A stretch of DNA of 64,000 bases. Source: an uncultured Fibrobacter sp. (GTDB taxonomy: Bacteria; Fibrobacterota; Fibrobacteria; Fibrobacterales; Fibrobacteraceae). The position numbers and the translations under genes are program-made. Positions 8,401 to 17,880 of this stretch are shown one piece after another. The notes beneath the pieces are model-generated. The model searched no databases. It was not told where the DNA came from and worked only from the letters and a program-made list of their open reading frames with translations. Positions within the stretch are counted from its first letter, which is position 1. Each line of letters starts with the position of its first letter. The stretch lies in assembly GCF_947305105.1 (NCBI RefSeq), contig NZ_CAMZCS010000004.1, positions 1-64,000 on the forward strand, written 5' to 3'.

Positions 8401-11400
8401 TACGACACTATCCTGAACGCCCTCTTCAATCACCTCGCGGATGCCAGCACCGTCCACGTATTGCAACCGCCAGTAAGCGGAATCACCGGGGACGCGGCCA
8501 CGGAACGTCGCGATTTCGGCCATACGGGAATCGGGGGAAAGCTTATTCCAATCCACAATGAAATATTTCGAAGACGAATCAATAATGGCACTCAGGTAGG
8601 GATGCGTAGTAAGACTGTCTTCCGAAATCGAGGTGTCGCGCAGGTACATACCCGCAACGGAGTACGACATGTCCCTATACCACGGAATATCCTCCGTATG
8701 GTGCCTACGGACATCCTTGTTCTGCGACAAGACGCTGTCCAACGGCACAACATGCGACCGGTCGGTACCGGAATACTTCACCGAACCACGCGAATACACG
8801 TAGCCGAGTGTATCTGTCACGCCAAAACCTTCCACGCCAACATTCCAGCGGTTTCCAGAAGAATCTCGTTCGAAAAGCCACTCCGGGCTGTGCGATACAT
8901 TGCCGGCACTATCCGTTTCGAGAAGAACCAAAGTCGTTATGGGATTGCCATGAGATCCGCCGTACTCAAGCGGATCAATCCTTGGAATGTGCAGGGAATC
9001 ATGCGGCACCATCCAGCAACCTGGAGCGCTTCCGACGTAACGAGGACAACCTCCAGGAACATAATCCGACGTGTCGATGGAATAGCTGTAGAAGGTGTCG
9101 AGTATTCCTACGCTTCCACCGACCACGTAAGAATCCTGATAAACAACAGTGTCAGGACGCAATGATGCATCCGTAAAGGGATTGCGGATAAGATTCAGTC
9201 CATCCACGACATAGAGCGAATCCCAGTGAGCATCGTTCCAATCACCCACGGCGAAGTGGATGCGAGCACGCTCCGACTGGTAAAACTTAAAATCGGATGC
9301 AAGGCTATCAGGAATCTTCAAGAAACCAGCACCATGAATGTCCGGGTACGGATATGGATAAGGCACAGCAAACATCGCCGTATCCTGCACCATCGCTTGA
9401 TTGGGCGCAAGTACAGGAGCAATCGTGAAGCAAATGTCCAACGGGTCTATCGGAATTCCCCCACCTATAGACTGTTGCTGGCTATGCGGCATATTGCTCG
9501 TCAATTGCGCACGGAATCGCGAGCCATCGCTGCGAACACCTTCCGCCACGGCTCCGAATGGCGTCCCGGCGCTGCTTCCAAAATAGTGCCAGCGGAATGT
9601 CGACGGGTACGTTATCTTGACCGAGTCGTCTTTTTCATCGGGGAACCAGAGCGGATTCGCAATAGAACCGACCATCGTGAAGCGCTGCGCTTCGAACGCC
9701 GTAATCATAGCATCATCTTCGGAATACGAGAATGTCCACCCTGAAGGACCAAAGAAATTCGCAAATTCACTCCCTAACGAACCAGCAGCATTGTTTCTGG
9801 CATTCGCAAAGAAGTAGCCCTTGTTCCCGTACAAAGTAGAGTTCGTCGGATCAAAGCGTACGAAGGTGTTGGCGAGGTTTGTGTAGCCCCAGGGCGGTTC
9901 CCAGTAGGTGGAATCCACGTTGAAGGTGAGTTTTACCATGAGTTCTTTGCCCGACTTGTCATGCTCGCCACAGCCACTCGGTGCATTCAGGGAACGATCA
10001 GTGAAATGCGAACCATACCCATGACCGACAGTAATGTTGAGCATTCTAGCATGAGGTTTTGTCAAGGCTAGCGTATCAGGGTCAAAGGCAACCTTGGGAC
10101 TAGAAGGGCCACAAATAGACGACGCAACCAATGCAGTAGCAGACGTGTCCCAGTTACAAGCACGCTGATCAGCCGTTCCGTTGCGGACATCAGTGCCGTA
10201 CATATTAAACATCGCATCCGAATCAAGGAATACGTACTTGCCAGTTTCCCAAAGGATAGATTTGTCGTTAAAATTGCGAAACCATAGGCCAAGATTCGTT
10301 GAATCGGGATAAAAATTCTTCAATTGTTCAACCGAACAAGCAACGCTATCGCACCAATCCTTCCACACGTCATTGATGTTCAATGACTTCTTGGGATGAT
10401 ACCACCAAACAACGGGCCCATTACCATAAGCCCCTATTGAATCTAGTCCGCCCTTGTCATACGCCGCATTACCCACAACAGCAAATGTAGAGTCGTCAAA
10501 ATTCGTGTACGTGGTCTCATATAAATCCTTGTATTTCTTCCATTTTAAGTTTGCCATGGTTGCACTATAAGCATCCGAGGCTTTCTTGAGTAATTCGCGT
10601 ATATCCCCAAACACCCCTTCCGGCAATACCTTGACACCCATGATAATTGGCTTGAGATAGTGTCGATTTGTCTGCGTACTCGAATGGATTGTATCAAAGG
10701 CGACAACGTCGAAAATGGAATTCAGGTAGACGTTTTCCGTAGTCGGGTTGTTTCTGTCAAGAGTTCGTCTCAACACAGCAATCTTGTACGGATATTGGGA
10801 CGTTTCGGGATCGCAATCAATGTAGTCTCCATCCAAGTCATACCCCTCCGTCGCAAGCAGCACAGCAATCGTCACCGGGAACTTGTCCCTCTGGCGTTGG
10901 ATGCCGAGGCTAAAGCGGGTCTTGCGCCAGAGCGCCGGGGCCTGCATGGCGCCCGTCGGCACCTTCCAGCGGTAATTGAACGTACGGTATTGTTCCGGCA
11001 AGAACTCGCCCTGCTCGCGCACTTTCATCAGGTAGTCGATACTCCCTACAAAACGGGCCTCGCCCAAATCCTCAAACACTTCGTCAATCAGCAACTCGGC
11101 AGCCGTACCGCCTACACCGCCCGTGCCAACGGCAATTACGCCGCTCCCGTCCAGTATATGGAACGGTTTAGATTCCATACTCGACAGCGTATTCCCGGCA
11201 GAATCCAGAATGCAGACGCGGAACCGATACACGCCGAGGGGAGCCATATTGCCGTCAGCCAGTTTCCCGTCCCACGACGCCATGGAAGTCGCATCAGAGA
11301 GTCCCGCCTTCACGAACAGATTTGCATCCAACGTCTTCGCGACGCTGTCATTGGCATAAAGTACTTCGGTACGCACGTGGCTGCCAAGGCCCGCAATCCC

Positions 11401-14400
11401 GTAGCGGAACACACTCTTCTGCCCTGAGGTGTTCGGGGAATAGATATCCGCCGGGGCGGGAGCAAGCGTGTCTACAGCGACCATAGCCACAGAAGCGCGT
11501 ACCAAGAGCCACGACGTGTCTATGGTGACAACGCGCGACGGGTCTGAGAGCGCATACACGATAAACTTCGCAAACACCGTATCGCTGCCGGGAACCTGCC
11601 CCGTACGGGCGACACCCCTCCAAGGCAGACGAACACCATACTCATCCGGATGCACATAAAGGGTCCCGACACCGGACGCCCCCGCGACAGCATCATAGGC
11701 GAACCTTGACGCGGCTCCGCAATAGACTACACTATCAGCACCTTGGACAGTGGAGAGGTCCACGATAAACGCGGAATCGGAATTGAACGTGATGCGGAGC
11801 GTGTCTCCATCAAGGCTGTCCAGATTCCATTCCAAAACGCTATCGTAAGCGGGAATCACCAAGCCCAAGGAATCAAGCGACACGGCAGGCGCAGAAACAG
11901 TGTCGCGACGCGCGCGGGGCGGAACGCCTCCTACAACGGACGTACCCTCGCGATACTTGAGCACAAGCCTCGGAACCATACGTTTCACATTCGCAGGGAC
12001 CGTGTACGTGGAATCGCGACGCAAGGAGTCAAGCACCGCCGTATCGGCAACGGCGCCCTTCGCCGTGCCGGACCAGCGCAGCGTCCACGCGTCACCCTTC
12101 TGCCATACGTGCAACCCGTTCAAAAGCGCGGAGGGTTCCCCGGAGAACGGCGGCACGCTCATGCGCGGCACAGAATAGGTCATCGCCTCGACAAGGGAGG
12201 TATCCGACTGCGAGCGCACATAAAGGCGGGCATCCAGTTTCCAGAGCGCCGTATCGCCCGGCTTGTCGAGCGTGACACCAATCGTGTCCCAAACACCGAC
12301 GGACTGGCCCAAGGGAGCCTTGACAAGAACCTTCACGGCAGCAGTATCGAGCAGCGGATTGTACCACCCGTACACGGGCACTTCTTTCTCGTCCGTTACC
12401 GGAGCACAGGTGTCGCAGGCACGCACCGAGAGACGCAACATACACATACCAGAAACCGAATCGGGGATGTGCCAAAGCGCTAGATCCCTCACCTGCGAAC
12501 CCGCACCGACCGTAATGCGTTCAATCCCGTCGGTACGCCACGTCGTGGCGGTGTCAAGCTTCCATTCCACATCGAAAGACACTCCCAAATCGGAATGTTC
12601 CTGTACCGACGGATTCGGCGTCTCACCCTTAATCAAAACCGTGCCATAGTAGAACGAGTTCACGGTGTCACCTGGGTAGGTGATGCGCGGGTAACGAGCC
12701 CCCACACCGAAGTAGTCCATGCCGTAACCCGGGTTGCCCGCGGCATCGTAACAGTGCGCATGCAGGTACCACTGTCCATCGGCCCTGCCGCGCGCCCAGT
12801 CGGTGACAGGAATAGCAAAGCCGTACAAGTCTGCCGTCGCCGAGGCAGAATCCTTGCGGACAAACGTCCAGGCAAACGTGGAATCCGGGGTCTCGAGCAT
12901 CCTGTAGCAGGAAACAGCCGACACGTTGCGCAAATCGTCAGCCGCCTGCGAAATATCCGCCACGGCATCGGTAACGGACGAATCCGTCGGGAAAAACGCG
13001 CCCGCACGGAGGTTCACCGAGGGCGCCCTCCTGTCGAATACGACCTTGTCCGCAAGTTTTTCCTTGGTAACGTTTCCAGCCATGTCACGGATTTCGGCCG
13101 TCAGCGAATACACGCCGTCACGGATGCGGCCCGTAGCGGGCTCAATAAAGTTGTAATGACCCGTATTGCCATTCCATTCGAGCACGTCGTCAAACAAGCG
13201 TTCGTGCTCGGTGACGGAATCCTTAAACAGCAGTTTCACACGTACCTGAGCATCAGAGCGATTGGGGAGCACGTCGCGGACATTGAACGAGAGCGCGAGC
13301 CTGTTACACGAATTGTACACTGGATAACCGATAGAAGTGACCTTCGACGAATCAAGACAGCCTATGCGCGAAGAATCAGGAACGGAACGGACACTTGTCG
13401 AGCCAGCCACGATGGCGGGAGGCGTACGGTCCACCCAAATCGTATCTTTGAGCGTCACGCCGTTGATGCCCTGGATAAACTTGCCCGTAGACGCATCTAT
13501 CACCTTCGACCAGGAGGTACGCCCGGAATCCAGGCCGACATGCTGTAGCGAGTCCATCGTGGCCGCATCGGGATCACCGTAATCGTACGCCTGCACAACG
13601 ACAGCGTAACGCCCCTCGGCCATGGGTACGTGCGCCTGTTTCCAACGGATATCCTGGAATTCCGCATTCACGTGAGCCTTGTAGAACAGAGTATCTACGG
13701 TACCCAAGGAAAGATTGACGGCAAAGGCGCGGATAGCGCGCAAGGCACCGTCGCGGAGCGTATCGCGCACGTTCGCCCAGTTCGCATCCGCAAGGGTTCC
13801 GCCCACCACATGGTCGGGGACTTGCAACTTGAGCCCCGGCCGCGTGGCATCCAGCCGTGCACGGGAAGGGACAACATGATGCGAAACGCTAGTACCGCTC
13901 TGGGTCGTCACCTTTATCGCAAAGTCCCATTCAAAGAGATAGTCACCGGACGATAGCGTATCTATGTTGTTCCAAATGGAGTCCGTATTGACATCCGCGC
14001 GCCAGCCCGAGCCGTCCGAAGACGCGTGATCCACGCTAACCTTGGCCGCGACGGAATCCTTCTTGCCGGTAGAAAGTTGCGTCACCCTGAGCCCTGCTGA
14101 ATCTACAGTTATGTAGTCGTAGGCAACATTATAAAGAGTCGCATAGGCATTGCCGAAACGGGAAACTTCCGTATACTTGAGCGGCCAACCGGGATCCCCC
14201 TTCAATTTCGTCGCCTGGAACAGGTACGAGAATCGGGCGCTGCAAGATTTGCCCAACTTGTTCACCACGGACACATAGAGCACGTTCGTCCCGTCGCCGA
14301 GAATCGCCGAAGGTGGAATGGTATTACCTGTTTTTTGTTCGTAAAGGTCCAGAACAGATTTAATGTTCAATATAAACCGACCGTCAGGAGAAACAGGGCT

Positions 14401-16791
14401 CGCAGACAGCACATCCAGAGGTTCCATGCGGCTGTAAGCAATCTCAAAATAAACTTTCCACGCACCGTCACCCCTATCGAAAATGATCTGGCCACGATTG
14501 TTGAAGTCAACACTGAAGGAGCGGATGCTGTCCGGATGCAAGTCGTCTATCTGGAACACGATTTCCGAAAGGTAGGATGTCGCATGAAAGCTCTTGAGTT
14601 CGCCGTAACGGACAATACGGTTGCCGGCAGCGTCGTAGCTAACGTCCTTCACCTCCATCGGCGGGATGCTGGAGGCCGTATTGCCAGCGGGTTCAAAATT
14701 GCGGAGGTTTATCTTTGTCATTCCGTTTCCGCTGTCGTCGACGAGTTGCGGCACTATCAAGGTGTCGTTGCCCTGTACTGTGCGTTCCGACGCAATGTGG
14801 ACATGCGGGGACGCCGAGAGCATCTGTTCCAAATTGGCAACAGAAACCGAGAAGGTTGTGTCATGATAATCGCGGGCGGAGAAGTTCTCCTTTTCCGTCA
14901 CGGAAGCCATCAACGCGAGGGAACGCGTATGCGCGAGGGCCCCGGACTTGCGGGCTAGTTTCGCCGTCTTCGACGAAATTGCCCCCACGAGAGCCACGTT
15001 CGTCGCGAACTCGGCCGCACTGCACGCCTTGCCATAAGCAGGATTGATTCTATTCACCACCTCGCAACCCACATTTAACGCCAGGTCAACCACCTGACGG
15101 TCGGCTTCCAGCTCGCCGATATCGGCGAGGATATCGCGATATTCGTCAAGATCCTTGAGCTTGGATTGATAGCTCGAGAATGCAGCAGCATAGCTGGAGC
15201 GCTTATCCAAGATGTCGCCAAAATCGTAACCACGGCGTTCCGCTCCCGCCTCACGGAAGGCTTTCACGCTCTCGCCTATCGCGCTGTAATACGGCACATC
15301 GAACGTCCCCTCGTCAAAGAAGTTCAGCGAGTAGTTTGCGAGGCTGTTGGCCGCAAAATTGAGTCCCTCATGAACTTTATCACTCGTACTAGTAAGAGCA
15401 TCGCGCACCTCCGGCGAGAAATACTTCATGAACAAGAGATAGAGTTCCGACTTGTACGAATCCGGGATAAACTTGTCCACCACACGGAGCAACTTGTACA
15501 GACTGCCGGGAATATCGTCCTTGTTCAGTTTCATGTTACGAATTTCGTTGACCCCTTCCGCAACCTTGAGCGCCGTGCCGATTTTTCCCGAATATTCGCC
15601 ATACTTCTGTGAAAGCGTTGAGGCTGTCGTACCCGAAAGAATGTCTCGCGCCATTGAATCCAGGCGAGCCCGAACCGCATCGGATGCCGACGACAAATCG
15701 ACTCCGAGCGTATTACCGAGCGAATCAGCAAGCACTCGCGCCAATTTCTTTGTCGACACATGTGACTTCGCCTGTTCCACGAAATCCGGGAGGGTGCGGC
15801 GGCCGTTACCCACGCTGGGCAAACCGTAAGAATAGACAACATTGTACATGGGATGGTTAAACCCGGAGTTCATTGAGTACGAATTCAACAACTGGACGCT
15901 ACCCAAAAGCGAATCGGCACCCACGGTATTGCTTGACAAGGCATCTTTATACTTATCGTCGCGTTCGGAGGCGTCCTGTGTCAAGTACCATGTGGACGCA
16001 TTACCAGCAGCGTAACCCTCTAACAGACTGTCGCCACTAAGCACATCGCCGACATCGGCAACACTATACGCCATCGCCATCACAGCATCCTTCAGCAAAG
16101 AAATCATCAGGTCCTGCAAACCGTCAACACCGCCCACAATGTACGCTGCGAGCGCAAGCGGGACAAGTGCAACATACTTCGAGTTATCAGAATCACGATC
16201 CAAACCGTTCGTCCCGCTAAGCACGACCTGGTCCGCCAGGCCTGTACCCTCATGAGGGGTATTGAAGAAAAGTACGTTGGCAATCTCACCCTTATACGCA
16301 CTGCTTTGTATATACTCACGTACAGCAAGGCCCGCAGCACCATCGGCAATCACGACAAAGCGGGAAGGCACCGAGTCTGGACGAGCAGACTTTAACGCAG
16401 ACAAATTCTTGTAATGGTTTCGTTGTGACACAACAACGGAATTCTTCGAATTCTTAAACCATTTAAGTTGCGCAGAATCAAGAATTGACGTCCCTGAAGA
16501 ACGGAAAAGGCGATTCCTCGCAAAGTCAGCCGGAGTTCCCGATGAAAGGTTATAATAATATTCGTAGACAAGCGAGGTATCGCCAGCAGCACCGAGAATG
16601 TTATTTTGGACAAAGCCTTTGATTCCCGTACCCCGCCAATCCGTGACATTCTGCCCACCTCTCGATGTGCCGAGAAGAATATAGATAGTCCCCGAAGCAG
16701 GTTCAACTGGAGCAGCTGATATATTACCCGCACACAAAAGTACCACCGCAAAGCATACGACCTTGCACAGGAATCCCATTCCTTTTTTCAT
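4891..16791 (-). CDS. Giant multidomain secreted surface protein (~3966 aa)
   Basis: I chose the ATG at 16791, preceded by AAGGA at a good distance, over one 24 bases upstream. The signal peptide is MKKGMGFLCKVVCFAVVLLC, cleaved near AGNISA-AP. Residues ~35-190 resemble an alpha/beta-hydrolase (lipase/PGAP1-like): IYILLGTSRGG, the elbow VIADGAAGLAVREYI and VLFFNTPHEGTGLAD. At the GxSxG elbow the Ser is replaced by Gly (about residue 151), so catalysis is unlikely. Then follow several thousand residues of Ig-like beta modules, often bounded by DRTPP/DRRAP, one FlgD-like (~1780-1880). Next come a LamG-like jellyroll (~3220-3415), a CBM6/35-like module (~3440-3550), two CBM3-like modules (~3575-3860), and a tail resembling T9SS sorting domains (GRYIVLRRGNTILNWQLLK). 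It is probably a surface adhesin or scaffold binding plant polysaccharide; domain calls are by eye. A FISUMP lipoprotein is coupled downstream. Confidence 0.85.
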   Translation of the reverse strand: MKKGMGFLCKVVCFAVVLLCAGNISAAPVEPASGTIYILLGTSRGGQNVTDWRGTGIKGFVQNNILGAAGDTSLVYEYYYNLSSGTPADFARNRLFRSSGTSILDSAQLKWFKNSKNSVVVSQRNHYKNLSALKSARPDSVPSRFVVIADGAAGLAVREYIQSSAYKGEIANVLFFNTPHEGTGLADQVVLSGTNGLDRDSDNSKYVALVPLALAAYIVGGVDGLQDLMISLLKDAVMAMAYSVADVGDVLSGDSLLEGYAAGNASTWYLTQDASERDDKYKDALSSNTVGADSLLGSVQLLNSYSMNSGFNHPMYNVVYSYGLPSVGNGRRTLPDFVEQAKSHVSTKKLARVLADSLGNTLGVDLSSASDAVRARLDSMARDILSGTTASTLSQKYGEYSGKIGTALKVAEGVNEIRNMKLNKDDIPGSLYKLLRVVDKFIPDSYKSELYLLFMKYFSPEVRDALTSTSDKVHEGLNFAANSLANYSLNFFDEGTFDVPYYSAIGESVKAFREAGAERRGYDFGDILDKRSSYAAAFSSYQSKLKDLDEYRDILADIGELEADRQVVDLALNVGCEVVNRINPAYGKACSAAEFATNVALVGAISSKTAKLARKSGALAHTRSLALMASVTEKENFSARDYHDTTFSVSVANLEQMLSASPHVHIASERTVQGNDTLIVPQLVDDSGNGMTKINLRNFEPAGNTASSIPPMEVKDVSYDAAGNRIVRYGELKSFHATSYLSEIVFQIDDLHPDSIRSFSVDFNNRGQIIFDRGDGAWKVYFEIAYSRMEPLDVLSASPVSPDGRFILNIKSVLDLYEQKTGNTIPPSAILGDGTNVLYVSVVNKLGKSCSARFSYLFQATKLKGDPGWPLKYTEVSRFGNAYATLYNVAYDYITVDSAGLRVTQLSTGKKDSVAAKVSVDHASSDGSGWRADVNTDSIWNNIDTLSSGDYLFEWDFAIKVTTQSGTSVSHHVVPSRARLDATRPGLKLQVPDHVVGGTLADANWANVRDTLRDGALRAIRAFAVNLSLGTVDTLFYKAHVNAEFQDIRWKQAHVPMAEGRYAVVVQAYDYGDPDAATMDSLQHVGLDSGRTSWSKVIDASTGKFIQGINGVTLKDTIWVDRTPPAIVAGSTSVRSVPDSSRIGCLDSSKVTSIGYPVYNSCNRLALSFNVRDVLPNRSDAQVRVKLLFKDSVTEHERLFDDVLEWNGNTGHYNFIEPATGRIRDGVYSLTAEIRDMAGNVTKEKLADKVVFDRRAPSVNLRAGAFFPTDSSVTDAVADISQAADDLRNVSAVSCYRMLETPDSTFAWTFVRKDSASATADLYGFAIPVTDWARGRADGQWYLHAHCYDAAGNPGYGMDYFGVGARYPRITYPGDTVNSFYYGTVLIKGETPNPSVQEHSDLGVSFDVEWKLDTATTWRTDGIERITVGAGSQVRDLALWHIPDSVSGMCMLRLSVRACDTCAPVTDEKEVPVYGWYNPLLDTAAVKVLVKAPLGQSVGVWDTIGVTLDKPGDTALWKLDARLYVRSQSDTSLVEAMTYSVPRMSVPPFSGEPSALLNGLHVWQKGDAWTLRWSGTAKGAVADTAVLDSLRRDSTYTVPANVKRMVPRLVLKYREGTSVVGGVPPRARRDTVSAPAVSLDSLGLVIPAYDSVLEWNLDSLDGDTLRITFNSDSAFIVDLSTVQGADSVVYCGAASRFAYDAVAGASGVGTLYVHPDEYGVRLPWRGVARTGQVPGSDTVFAKFIVYALSDPSRVVTIDTSWLLVRASVAMVAVDTLAPAPADIYSPNTSGQKSVFRYGIAGLGSHVRTEVLYANDSVAKTLDANLFVKAGLSDATSMASWDGKLADGNMAPLGVYRFRVCILDSAGNTLSSMESKPFHILDGSGVIAVGTGGVGGTAAELLIDEVFEDLGEARFVGSIDYLMKVREQGEFLPEQYRTFNYRWKVPTGAMQAPALWRKTRFSLGIQRQRDKFPVTIAVLLATEGYDLDGDYIDCDPETSQYPYKIAVLRRTLDRNNPTTENVYLNSIFDVVAFDTIHSSTQTNRHYLKPIIMGVKVLPEGVFGDIRELLKKASDAYSATMANLKWKKYKDLYETTYTNFDDSTFAVVGNAAYDKGGLDSIGAYGNGPVVWWYHPKKSLNINDVWKDWCDSVACSVEQLKNFYPDSTNLGLWFRNFNDKSILWETGKYVFLDSDAMFNMYGTDVRNGTADQRACNWDTSATALVASSICGPSSPKVAFDPDTLALTKPHARMLNITVGHGYGSHFTDRSLNAPSGCGEHDKSGKELMVKLTFNVDSTYWEPPWGYTNLANTFVRFDPTNSTLYGNKGYFFANARNNAAGSLGSEFANFFGPSGWTFSYSEDDAMITAFEAQRFTMVGSIANPLWFPDEKDDSVKITYPSTFRWHYFGSSAGTPFGAVAEGVRSDGSRFRAQLTSNMPHSQQQSIGGGIPIDPLDICFTIAPVLAPNQAMVQDTAMFAVPYPYPYPDIHGAGFLKIPDSLASDFKFYQSERARIHFAVGDWNDAHWDSLYVVDGLNLIRNPFTDASLRPDTVVYQDSYVVGGSVGILDTFYSYSIDTSDYVPGGCPRYVGSAPGCWMVPHDSLHIPRIDPLEYGGSHGNPITTLVLLETDSAGNVSHSPEWLFERDSSGNRWNVGVEGFGVTDTLGYVYSRGSVKYSGTDRSHVVPLDSVLSQNKDVRRHHTEDIPWYRDMSYSVAGMYLRDTSISEDSLTTHPYLSAIIDSSSKYFIVDWNKLSPDSRMAEIATFRGRVPGDSAYWRLQYVDGAGIREVIEEGVQDSVVDSLPLPVLARYDLSHLQGTITFELLYGNPNGTLFRIDKVVHVGNRVNPGDSAYVQAMYGNAGVQFGEGAWGPDPVDVTVRAVAPDEYLYDAFGNLDIVGPVVEVLPSHNFGDSFVQWPEVRVKLLREEIGNRNVSELKIYKPDSSIRKIVPLDAQWAECFIEKSFPVLEDSSVSCDTANAWSYVYLKAKTSSFSDFIVLDSATAASFEPVITPVLPDTLLCAEPALDTVWAGTFNGKLEFASPCVGRGNYLLQLRTDNAVAAEHRGMLAGTTIAWEMRSDDIWLPADIYTSRIDVYGVDGSLEYLRGPMVRIDSLQPMLYDMDVSLADGDSGSRVVTVSASLADSVSGVDRVVLDVRFGGRVVENRIVSFGGVPDTVLYEQFVISPALLYGCMGCRVNVDVRIEDMGHNYVETSWRSGQIYPFPSSLVLWYPMSEGGGNIVREVIGTGLNLSTSLLSDPWAYGGRLSLLDSGDRCRASDDLHVDSVTPMSVEFDAIVGEIDGLVFTWVEDVDTLNLGVRNGRLYANAGSGPVSFTPLLGTGASARYVFVFDSSDVSLYVDGNFVERKVLPGGFAMRGSGKPVLGRLGNNQLAAYFRMSDLRIYRSALTAEQVHDLYVGAPLPDEPDTSVVDTTPVSLAVRAVELDSAPGLVVDQSCALPGRSYLRQGSGTSGKAVWNVDAPRAGNYALYVFGRGYSSANSRVEVSVNGVDVGTYGLRPSGLWESVRMGDSLLFSLDSGMNRVRLRPRGGAEIAGIAAISGPSLPEAHLVDYGQSGWAAPEPSVEALIHYDNVYDLTWARPRIKLRNLTGQYIYGVRIRYYYSGEGPAVAATSWYPQGPMSVVHDAGDVYYAEYALAQPIPPHGYANGGDDIQIGLYRTPDYKPWNIHDDPSYEHGSTRGYVEAKGLVVLDSRGVMLNGWSCVDDGMPATTPASGIRALAAEESNEPWKNSTIAVYVENNGFDTISGFEARYYYRDATGTMEPPDWYYLGPDTASAIPSKVAAGGNLYYVSLVYNNVVLKPGKRSAAVKFGLHARGWSESAYSVSDDPSHHGIGTGQNLLEADSVVVLDRNGNLLWGKVPRPNFQNNVVVSDSGASRLTRVGDMVYVNIDQTGYYYLEVVDAFGTLKNRLFEGTWNVGEHMVQIPASAMKAGRYIVLRRGNTILNWQLLK

Positions 16792-17040
16792 TATCCCATC
16801 CTTTTCAACACCCATTCACCAAGAAAAAAGCCTTTTTTTCGCAAAAAAAAGCGTGGCATCGTCTGCACTTACCAAAAATGTCGACTTAGTCTCGCAGATA
16901 TTGAATAAGGTAGATTCAGAACAAAAAAATAAGAGCAGAATACTCTAAAGCCCAAAGTCATGCACCTTACAATGCGAAACCATGTCAATGTTATCTTAGC
17001 AAAATGTAGGATTTTTGTCAAATATTAATTTGTAAAAAAT

Positions 17041-17086
17041 TTCTTTATTTGTAAAAGAATCAATATTAATTTGCAATTAATCCATT
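17041..17086. repeat. 3'-flank repeat, copy 2 (beside FISUMP D)
   Basis: Matches 1283-1330 with a few differences. It also carries an internal near-repeat (TATTAATTTGTAAAAA / TATTAATTTGCAATTA) starting around 17025. No intrinsic terminator is evident in the 16792-17076 gap. Confidence 0.7.
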
Positions 17087-17874
17087 ACACAGCGAACGGG
17101 ATCCCTATAATGTTGTATCCAAAAACCAGTCGCCTGTCCAACTCGATATGTCGATAAAAAATTTACACTTTCCTGCGATGAACTCAAAAATGAAGCTCCA
17201 ATTTCATCTGCTTTTTTTTCTCCATACAAATACCCAGAAGACATCACTGCCATTGAACAATCATCTGAGCCAGCTAGCATAACATTAGGATAATACTCAG
17301 GATTACTCGACATCAAAAAGTAGACAGAATCCGAATGTTTCATCCTATTCGCCACGTCATGTCCGTTTTCTCCATCAACTTTCATTGCTTTTTCCAATTC
17401 TTCCCATTCTTCTCTCGTAGGTATATGCCACCCTTTAGGACAAATAGTATCTGCTAGAGTCCCATCTATTGTTCCCATTTCTTTACCATTTTCTATTATA
17501 GAATAATACCTACCAAACAACTGACACATACTCTCACGGCAACAAGATTCTGTCTCACAGCTAAGATCAATAGTAGTGCAATATTGGTTCACAAGACGTT
17601 CATCTGTACAACATGTGCTGTACGGTGCATCGTACCTCAGATTTTCCGCCATCCACACCTGATTTCCGATGGTCGTGTACCTATAAACTTGTCCATCTCT
17701 TTCATCAGCGAATGTTCCACGGTTAGGCATGCCATAGGCATTCGTTCCCTCCGCAGGGCACACGGCCTCCGCATTCCACTTTTCCCCTTCTTCGTCATCA
17801 TCGAAAATACACCCAGCAAACAAAAGCAAGGCAAAAGCAAAGAGTAAATTTTTGAATGAAACGTCCATAAGCAT
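17077..17874 (-). CDS. FISUMP-domain lipoprotein (paralogue D)
   Basis: A 265-residue lipoprotein with signal MLMDVSFKNLLFAFALLLFAGC (an alternative start is the third codon), then the acidic leader IFDDDEEGEKW. The FISUMP domain follows: GMPNRGTFADERDGQVYRY, WMAENLRYDAPYS, Cys-rich insert (CETESCCRESMC), TICPKGWHIPTREEWE, GFWIQHYRDPVRCVMD. It is the nearest relative of paralogue A, sharing the acidic leader, the SLLSSSQE/SFLSSSQES segment, and the 3' flank. It lies upstream of the giant gene, separated by ~285 bp, and has its own promoter candidate. The function of the domain is unknown. Confidence 0.85.
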   Translation of the reverse strand: MLMDVSFKNLLFAFALLLFAGCIFDDDEEGEKWNAEAVCPAEGTNAYGMPNRGTFADERDGQVYRYTTIGNQVWMAENLRYDAPYSTCCTDERLVNQYCTTIDLSCETESCCRESMCQLFGRYYSIIENGKEMGTIDGTLADTICPKGWHIPTREEWEELEKAMKVDGENGHDVANRMKHSDSVYFLMSSNPEYYPNVMLAGSDDCSMAVMSSGYLYGEKKADEIGASFLSSSQESVNFLSTYRVGQATGFWIQHYRDPVRCVMD

Positions 17875-17880
17875 TCTTTA

